From positions 1-10,353 of the forward strand of contig NW_014012238.1 of NCBI RefSeq assembly GCF_000611645.1: DNA of 10,353 bases, written 5' to 3'. Below are positions 7,662 through 10,353 of the stretch, piece after piece. The stretch comes from Monoraphidium neglectum. Lineage: Eukaryota; Chlorophyta; Chlorophyceae; Sphaeropleales; Selenastraceae. The notes beneath the pieces were generated by a model. That model worked only from the letters and a program-made list of their open reading frames with translations, did not search any database and was not told the DNA's origin. Within the stretch, counting starts at the first letter, position 1; each line of letters starts with the position of its first letter. The translations under genes were made by a program, and so were the position numbers.

Positions 7662-10353
7662 GCGTGTGTAAGGGCGCGTTGAAGGGTGCGTTGAAGGCCC
7701 CCCCTACCTGCTCTGGCAGCCCGCGGTGTGTCCAAAACTCAACGAGGCGCGGGTCGTCAAAGCTCACGAGCTCGGGATAGCCCAGATACAACTCCTTGGC
7801 AGGACAAGGGGGTGGGGGTGGGGTGAATGATAAATTTATAACCTCATGTCACATAATCACTGCCAACAGCCCCGAGATCATTGCGCACACTGACATGGCC
7901 GTGCAGCTGGCAGCAAGCATATACACGATGTGCAGGCAGGGGGGGGATGTCTGAGACGGGCAGCATCGGTGCTGACGTGGACGTGTAAAATGCAAGGAAC
8001 AGATTTGAGCTGCGACTGCTGCATGTGGGGTCCTCGTCCCACAACACCGGCCATACTCAGGCAGGCTCGCACCTGACTCCCGACCCCCTGCTTCCATGCC
8101 CACCTGGTGCCACGCGCGCAGGAGATGTATGTTTGTGAGCAACCGATCATAGGTGCTCTGCATCGACGCCCGGGAGCACACCTTGGGCAAAGATGTGTTT
8201 GGGGGTGGGGGTGGGGTGGGTGAGGTCAGGGAGGAACGCGTTGGCTGCAAGGCGGCTTCAGCGCTGGCAGCAGCAGACTTTGGTAGTCAGGACAGTGGAT
8301 GGGGTTTGCGAATGAAAGGCGGGCCGCGTGACGACAATGCACCTGCAGCAGTGCCGTACACGAGGACCGAGTCGTCCGGCAGCGTCCGCCTGCTGCGTGA
8401 CTGCCCACAATGTTCCCTCTAGATTGCACGGTCGCCACCTCCAAGTGCCCCATGTGACCAGACTTGCCCCTTCATACCAAACTTGCTCCCTTTCACAAGA
8501 CCTGCCAAACACCCCCTGCTGTGCACAGCGCCTTGCTGCACCAGCCGCGCGGCTGCCTCACTTCAAAGTTGACGAAGTCGGGCTTGGAGCACTCGTATGC
8601 CATGTTGGCGTGCATGGCTGACAGCTGAAAGCGGTCGGTAGCGTGCGCCATGATGGTGGTGTGGTGCATATTTCTGTAGAGAGTGAAGGTACAGTAGATG
8701 TCAAGGGCATGTGACAAGCGGAGCGCCAGCAGTGCCGCTTTCAGAGCGAGCCAAACAGGCTACGGCTCCACCATCCACGGATAAACCCCATTCATCGTGC
8801 CCACGCTCCCCCTTCTCCTCCACGGCCCCTGGCTCCTGCACCCACTCGAAGCGCTTCTGGATCTGAGTGGACAGTATGGCGTACCCCACCACGTGCGCCA
8901 CCAGGATGACGCCGAAGCAGAGCCACGTCTGCTGCTTGAAGCGCAGCGTGGAGGACTGTGCCGCGCTGGACGTCATCATGCGGTTCAGCTTCTTCAGGCG
9001 CTTGGCTCGCCTTGGCAGTGGGCGCACGAATGTGTCGGGGGGCGGGGTCAATGAAGGATGTTACGTGTGTCAGCGGGTGATGCTGGGTGCTGGGCTAGAG
9101 GGAAATTGAGAAATCAACGGGAGCGCATCCTGAATTTTGAATGTTCACGTTTCCATGTGGCATCTGCGCACGCCAAGACACAGTTACAGGCGGAGCACGG
9201 AGTCATTGGTGGTTGGAGCCACAAAGCCTTGCGCAAGCGGAGTGCCATCCAGGGAGTGCACCACCCTGGTTCTGCCCGGCCCTTTTCTGCCCCCTGCGCG
9301 CAGTATAATCTGCAGCGGGCCCTCTCACCTGAAGTCTGCTGCCAGCTCCTCTTCAGCCTGGCCGTCCCCCACGGCACTGCCTGCACCGTCACCTGGTTCC
9401 GACCCGGAAGCCTGGCTCACAGACGCATCGCCCACCGACGCCACGCCATAACTGATGCCATTGCCGCCAGCCAGGCCTGGATCGACGGCGAGGCTATCGC
9501 TGCCCTCAGACGCGCTGTCACCGCCACCATCATCGCCGCCACGCAAGCCGTCTTGGCCACCGCGACGGCCCCTGCGAACGTTGTACTCGTAATCGTGCTC
9601 TTCCTCACCCGCGGATGGGCCAACCTTGATTGCGTCCGACTGCCTCACCCACTGAGCCACACGCATCCTGGTGGGTTTTGTTGGGCGGATGATGGGTGTG
9701 AATGTGACGCAGAGCAGGGCGCCAATCCAATAAAGTAGGAAAGGATTTATATCATGCCGCGATGCTGGCCTGCAATAGCATGACCACAAATACCACGATG
9801 CAACTGCGCCTGCGTTCTTCCTTACATGGCAGCAGCGACAGCAGCGGCAGCAGCGAGAGTGCAACACCGACAAATTGCACGCAGTGATACCTTTTTAGTA
9901 ATGAACAACGCACCTGGGGTCCGCCCGCCGATGGGGCCTGCTGTGCCGCCCTCCACCACTGCCGCTGTCACTTCCACCATCGCCATCTGCGTCATCCGCA
10001 TCCAATGCCGGCCCCCTGTGCTGCACTTTGGGTCCCAAACCCTTGCTGCAAATGCCGCGCTTGCCGCCAACCACTGCACCCCTCTCTTCTCCAGGATCAA
10101 CGCTGCCCCCCCGACCGCCGCCCCCGTCCTCGTGTTCGCTGTCAGAGCGGCTGTCAGCTGCGGCGGCCAGCAGGTGGCTGGCGCCTGCAGGCTGTGATGC
10201 GGCGTCCTTGAGTGCCAGCAGCGGCTCCACGCTCCCGGTTGAGGGCTCTGCCAGCTGCAGGCGCACCACAACATGCTGACCACCGCGAGAGGTCTTGGAC
10301 ACAGCCTTTGGGGTTGAGGGAGGGAGCAGGGTGATGGGAGGTGGGGTTTTAGA
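1672..10353 (-). CDS. Four-TM, TmcB-like sensor-type membrane protein, 22 exons, 5'-partial
   Basis: Joined exons (high to low): 9914-10353, 9329-9667, 8846-9010, 8562-8673, 8104-8181, 7708-7794, 7201-7277, 6823-6945, 6489-6588, 6091-6216, 5711-5870, 5321-5505, 4900-5085, 4631-4719, 4277-4314, 3953-4031, 3465-3629, 3102-3146, 2914-2942, 2544-2643, 2225-2294, 1672-2007. Every junction is GT-AG and phase-compatible; the sum is 3129 nt, i.e. 1042 codons plus TGA. Visible: disordered N-terminal part (1-260), four hydrophobic segments (~288-308, 493-516, 680-699, 890-907), two outside loops with sequons at N411, N424, N454 and N847, an acidic/basic internal linker, and a Met-rich tail. Motifs such as [37 protein letters not shown] and MLSQLPAE match, from memory, large green-algal proteins annotated as TmcB-like. 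In that family PAS domains usually lie N-terminal, which would be outside the window. Probably a plasma- or ciliary-membrane signalling protein; ligand and output are unknown. The gene model is firmer than the family name. Confidence 0.82.
2091..2107. repeat. Short (CAGG)n tetranucleotide repeat
   Basis: About four CAGG units in the last intron (2008-2224). No function inferred. Confidence 0.7.
2225..2294 (-). CDS. Exon v: juxtamembrane LPAE helix
   Basis: Acceptor CTCCAG|G at 2295, donor GCAGAG|GTGAGG at 2224. Residues 908-931: [20 protein letters not shown] then LPAE. Charged amphipathic helix directly after TM4. MLSQLPAE is a family-like motif. Confidence 0.88.
2544..2643 (-). CDS. Exon u: TM4
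   Basis: Acceptor CACCCTACAG|CT at 2644, donor CTCTACAG|GTGGGC at 2543. Residues 876-907: [14 protein letters not shown], then [18 protein letters not shown], the fourth membrane pass. Confidence 0.88.
2914..2942 (-). CDS. Exon s: 29-nt micro-exon
   Basis: Acceptor TCCCGCAG|A at 2943, donor TTTGGAA|GTGAGG at 2913. Encodes IYQAIDLFG (866-874) with split residues at both ends, joining in frame to the TM4 exon as [14 protein letters not shown] continuous helix into TM4 results. Confidence 0.78.
3102..3146 (-). CDS. Exon r: 45-nt exon, loop 2
   Basis: Encodes [14 protein letters not shown] (851-864) with split Leu and Gly codons. Acceptor CTTGAAG|G at 3147 (AAG type), donor GATGG|GTGAGA at 3101. 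Both neighbours fit only in this phase. It corresponds to the [12 protein letters not shown] region of loop 1. Confidence 0.8.
3147..3464 (-). other. Intron q/r (318 bp)
   Basis: Donor GTGCGT, acceptor CTTGAAG. No coding or repeat content recognised. Confidence 0.75.
3465..3629 (-). CDS. Exon q: loop 2 Cys pair and [11 protein letters not shown]
   Basis: Acceptor CACACCAG|G at 3630, donor CACTCT|GTGCGT at 3464. Residues 796-849: [55 protein letters not shown]799 and C807 are the only cysteines of loop 2 and may pair. N847 is in a sequon. This is the longest strongly family-like block in the second half. Confidence 0.9.
3665..3815. repeat. TG/CG-rich imperfect dinucleotide tract
   Basis: Alternating purine-pyrimidine tract of TG with CG, TA and CA interruptions, inside the 323-bp intron 3630-3952. 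On the coding strand it is CA-rich. Translations across it (His/Thr or Cys/Val runs) are meaningless. Confidence 0.93.
3953..4031 (-). CDS. Exon p: loop 2, [14 protein letters not shown]
   Basis: Acceptor CACTCAG|T at 4032, donor TTCTTCAG|GTGGGG at 3952. Residues 770-794: [20 protein letters not shown] then AQLFF. The FASPD..QLFF block is shared with the family as I remember it. Confidence 0.86.
4277..4314 (-). CDS. Exon o: 38-nt exon, loop 2 LLMYGG
   Basis: Acceptor CCACAG|G at 4315, donor CACCACA|GTGAGC at 4276. Encodes [12 protein letters not shown] (757-768), with split codons on both sides. It was found because the phase left by the previous exon and the expected Y.LLMYGG motif both demanded it. 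Too short to appear as a conspicuous reading frame. Confidence 0.82.
4315..4630 (-). other. Intron n/o (316 bp)
   Basis: Donor GTGAGT, acceptor CCACAG. No coding or repeat content recognised. Confidence 0.8.
4631..4719 (-). CDS. Exon n: loop 2 helix
   Basis: Residues 727-755 ([29 protein letters not shown]) plus a split Glu; donor GAAGA|GTGAGT at 4630. The phase-0 acceptor is ACAAAG|GGC at 4720 (AAG type), lying in a short perfect hairpin. A downstream GCCAG at about 4694 would give a stop after three codons. Confidence 0.78.
4900..5085 (-). CDS. Exon m: TM3 and start of outside loop 2
   Basis: Acceptor CCTCGCAG|C at 5086, donor CGC|GTGACG at 4899. Residues 665-726: [20 protein letters not shown], then [16 protein letters not shown] (TM3), then [20 protein letters not shown] and LISRVR. 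LNGK, LVP and [10 protein letters not shown] are the strongest family-like blocks in the gene. Basic residues on the N-terminal side again indicate inside-to-outside passage. Confidence 0.88.
5321..5505 (-). CDS. Exon l: basic second part of the cytosolic linker
   Basis: Acceptor TTGAACAG|A at 5506, donor ATCAAG|GTCAGG at 5320. Residues 604-664: DDDEKGG, then [13 protein letters not shown], a run of seven alanines, [10 protein letters not shown], then the amphipathic [19 protein letters not shown]. Highly charged and probably unstructured except for the last helix. Confidence 0.84.
5711..5870 (-). CDS. Exon k: poly-Asp start of the cytosolic linker
   Basis: Residues 550-602. Begins [20 protein letters not shown] and continues to [11 protein letters not shown]. 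The only usable acceptor is ATGTGAAG|G at 5871 (AAG type): the upstream CAG at about 5901 runs into an in-frame TGA. The donor is GATG|GTGAGC at 5710, phase 1. Confidence 0.8.
5831..5868. repeat. Coding (GAT)n trinucleotide repeat
   Basis: On the minus strand the repeat encodes the Asp runs of exon k: GAC plus five GAT, an interruption GAGGGG, then GAC GAT GAT GAC GAT. A likely length-variable site. Confidence 0.8.
6091..6216 (-). CDS. Exon j: end of TM2 and cytosolic juxtamembrane helix
   Basis: Acceptor CATCAACAG|G at 6217, donor ATAGCG|GTGAGC at 6090. Residues 508-549: [11 protein letters not shown] finishes TM2, then [20 protein letters not shown] and SRKIA. The SVFLALPSG motif is typical of the TmcB-like family as I remember it, and mirrors MLSQLPAE after TM4. 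Confidence 0.87.
6489..6588 (-). CDS. Exon i: TM2
   Basis: Acceptor CTGTGCAG|C at 6589, donor CTGCAG|GTTTGT at 6488 (a weaker donor). Residues 475-507: [18 protein letters not shown], then [15 protein letters not shown]. The hydrophobic run continues into the next exon. Other CAGs nearby (for example 6570) break the frame. Confidence 0.83.
6823..6945 (-). CDS. Exon h: loop 1, [12 protein letters not shown] segment
   Basis: Acceptor TTCCAG|G at 6946, donor TACAG|GTGCAT at 6822. Residues 434-473 include [16 protein letters not shown], sequon NDT (N454) and [14 protein letters not shown], the most recognisable family-like signature in the first half. It leads into the helix before TM2. Confidence 0.87.
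7201..7277 (-). CDS. Exon g: loop 1 with two N-glycosylation sequons
   Basis: Acceptor CTGCAG|TCG at 7278, donor AACAC|GTGAGG at 7200. Residues 408-432 read [20 protein letters not shown] then WEMGN. Sequons NVT (N411) and NAT (N424) fit an outside location. The exon follows the large CA/TG hairpin intron. Confidence 0.82.
7344..7671. repeat. CA block followed by TG block (inverted dinucleotide repeat)
   Basis: Positions about 7344-7502 are (CA)n-rich with a pure run of about 33 units (7436-7501). Positions about 7513-7671 are (TG)n-rich with a pure run near 7615-7656. They lie back to back, so each strand can fold on itself. The block fills most of the 430-bp intron 7278-7707. Both arms carry CG and TA interruptions. 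Confidence 0.95.
7708..7794 (-). CDS. Exon f: loop 1, YLGYPEL segment
   Basis: 29 residues (379-407): [20 protein letters not shown] then WTHRGLPEQ. Acceptor TGCCAAG|GAG at 7795 (AAG type), donor GAGCAG|GTAGGG at 7707. The [14 protein letters not shown] pattern matches the TmcB-like loop from memory and has a counterpart in loop 2 (LLMYGG ... FASPDV). Confidence 0.82.
7795..8103 (-). other. Intron e/f (309 bp)
   Basis: Donor GTGGGC, acceptor TGCCAAG preceded by a C-rich tract (G-run at about 7808-7823 on the plus strand). Nothing else recognised. Confidence 0.75.
8104..8181 (-). CDS. Exon e: loop 1 helix
   Basis: Residues 353-378 ([20 protein letters not shown], then LRAWHQ); donor CACCAG|GTGGGC at 8103. 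Two phase-0 acceptors are possible: GCCCAAG|GTG (exon starts 8181), directly after a C-rich tract, or GATGCAG|AGC (exon starts 8157). The longer form is preferred because the pyrimidine tract sits next to the AAG and because it supplies C354 as a partner for C343. Confidence 0.68.
8182..8561 (-). other. Intron d/e (380 bp)
   Basis: Donor GTGAGG at 8561. The 3' end has a C-rich tract (opposite the G-run at about 8200-8221) close to the proposed AAG acceptor. No gene or repeat inside apart from this tract. Confidence 0.7.
8562..8673 (-). CDS. Exon d: start of outside loop 1
   Basis: Acceptor CTCTACAG|A at 8674, donor TTTGAA|GTGAGG at 8561. Residues 316-352 include [15 protein letters not shown] and [17 protein letters not shown]. 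Likely the first helix after TM1, outside the cell or in the lumen. Contains C343, one of only two cysteines in this loop. Confidence 0.83.
8846..9010 (-). CDS. Exon c: TM1
   Basis: Residues 260-314. A basic juxtamembrane stretch ([13 protein letters not shown]) is followed by the hydrophobic segment [18 protein letters not shown], the first membrane pass. The positive-inside rule puts the N-terminal side in the cytosol. An in-frame stop at 9061-9063 limits the exon, and the only usable AG before TM1 that restores phase is CTGCCAAG|G at 9011, so the acceptor is AAG. The donor TTCGA|GTGGGT at 8845 joins in phase to the next exon. Confidence 0.85.
9011..9328 (-). other. Intron b/c (318 bp)
   Basis: Donor GTGAGA, acceptor TGCCAAG. 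Nothing else recognised inside; stops occur in the exon c frame (TAA at 9061-9063). Confidence 0.75.
9329..9667 (-). CDS. Exon b: acidic, Gly/Arg-rich linker before TM1
   Basis: Acceptor CACCAG|G at 9668, donor TTCAG|GTGAGA at 9328. Residues 147-259: begins [16 protein letters not shown], then an EEEHDYEY acidic patch, RRGRRGG, and a long Gly/Ser/Asp/Ala stretch ending AEEELAADF. It reads as a flexible cytosolic tether between an N-terminal domain outside the window and TM1. No catalytic motif is seen. Confidence 0.82.
9914..10353 (-). CDS. Exon a (most 5' in window): disordered acidic linker
   Basis: Open to the window edge, residues 1-146 plus a split Arg. Donor is CCCAG|GTGCGT at 9913. 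The chain is low in complexity: [20 protein letters not shown], then Gly/Arg-rich, then [18 protein letters not shown]. No domain is seen. The first 16 or so codons (above 10305) are Pro-rich and pyrimidine-rich on the coding strand and end in CCCCAAAG, so the true exon may start at 10305 with an AAG acceptor. In that case the gene continues upstream after another intron. Confidence 0.7.

Noticed and set aside
7268..7791. Long open frames of alternating His/Thr or Cys/Val on both strands
   Set aside because: They are translations of CA/TG dinucleotide repeats inside an intron, not proteins.
9058..9738. 226-codon plus-strand open frame
   Set aside because: Antisense of exon b and its flanking introns; the minus frame has matching splice sites and joins to TM1.
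1..10353. tRNA, rRNA, CRISPR, transposon ends or bacterial operon signals
   Set aside because: Looked for by eye and none recognised; the window is nuclear, intron-rich eukaryotic sequence.

Overview
The window carries one large, intron-rich protein-coding gene on the minus strand. It runs from the right edge (5' end missing) to a stop codon at 1672-1674. The style is that of a chlorophyte green alga, probably Chlamydomonadales-like: GC-rich exons, 21 short GT-AG introns of about 160-430 bp with GTGAG/GTGCG donors, long CA/TG microsatellites, and a possible TGTAA poly(A) signal downstream of the stop. The organism is inferred from style only.

I rebuilt 22 exons by hand from splice sites and codon phase. 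All 21 junctions keep the frame and give 1042 codons plus a stop. The predicted partial protein (numbered from the codon at 10353) has a low-complexity acidic, Gly/Arg-rich N-terminal part (1-260), TM1 (~288-308), an outside loop (309-492), TM2 (~493-516), an internal acidic-then-basic linker (517-680), TM3 (~680-699), a second outside loop (700-889), TM4 (~890-907), a 'LPAE' juxtamembrane helix, and a Met/Gly-rich C-terminal tail (to 1042). It resembles, from memory, the large algal membrane proteins annotated as TmcB-like (tiny macrocysts protein B type), often with PAS domains further N-terminal. Any PAS part would lie outside this window.

The two halves look like a tandem duplication of one module: TM, outside loop of about 185-190 residues, TM, then a short helix with a 'LP' motif. 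All four N-glycosylation sequons noted fall in the two outside loops, and each loop holds exactly two cysteines, which supports a sensor-like topology.

The introns hold most of the remaining structure. Intron 7278-7707 contains a long CA block followed by a TG block that can fold into one hairpin. Intron 3630-3952 contains a TG-rich tract. At least five acceptors must be AAG rather than CAG. Positions 1-1671 are 3' UTR and intergenic sequence with one weak candidate exon (304-402, minus). No RNA genes, mobile elements or CRISPR arrays were recognised.
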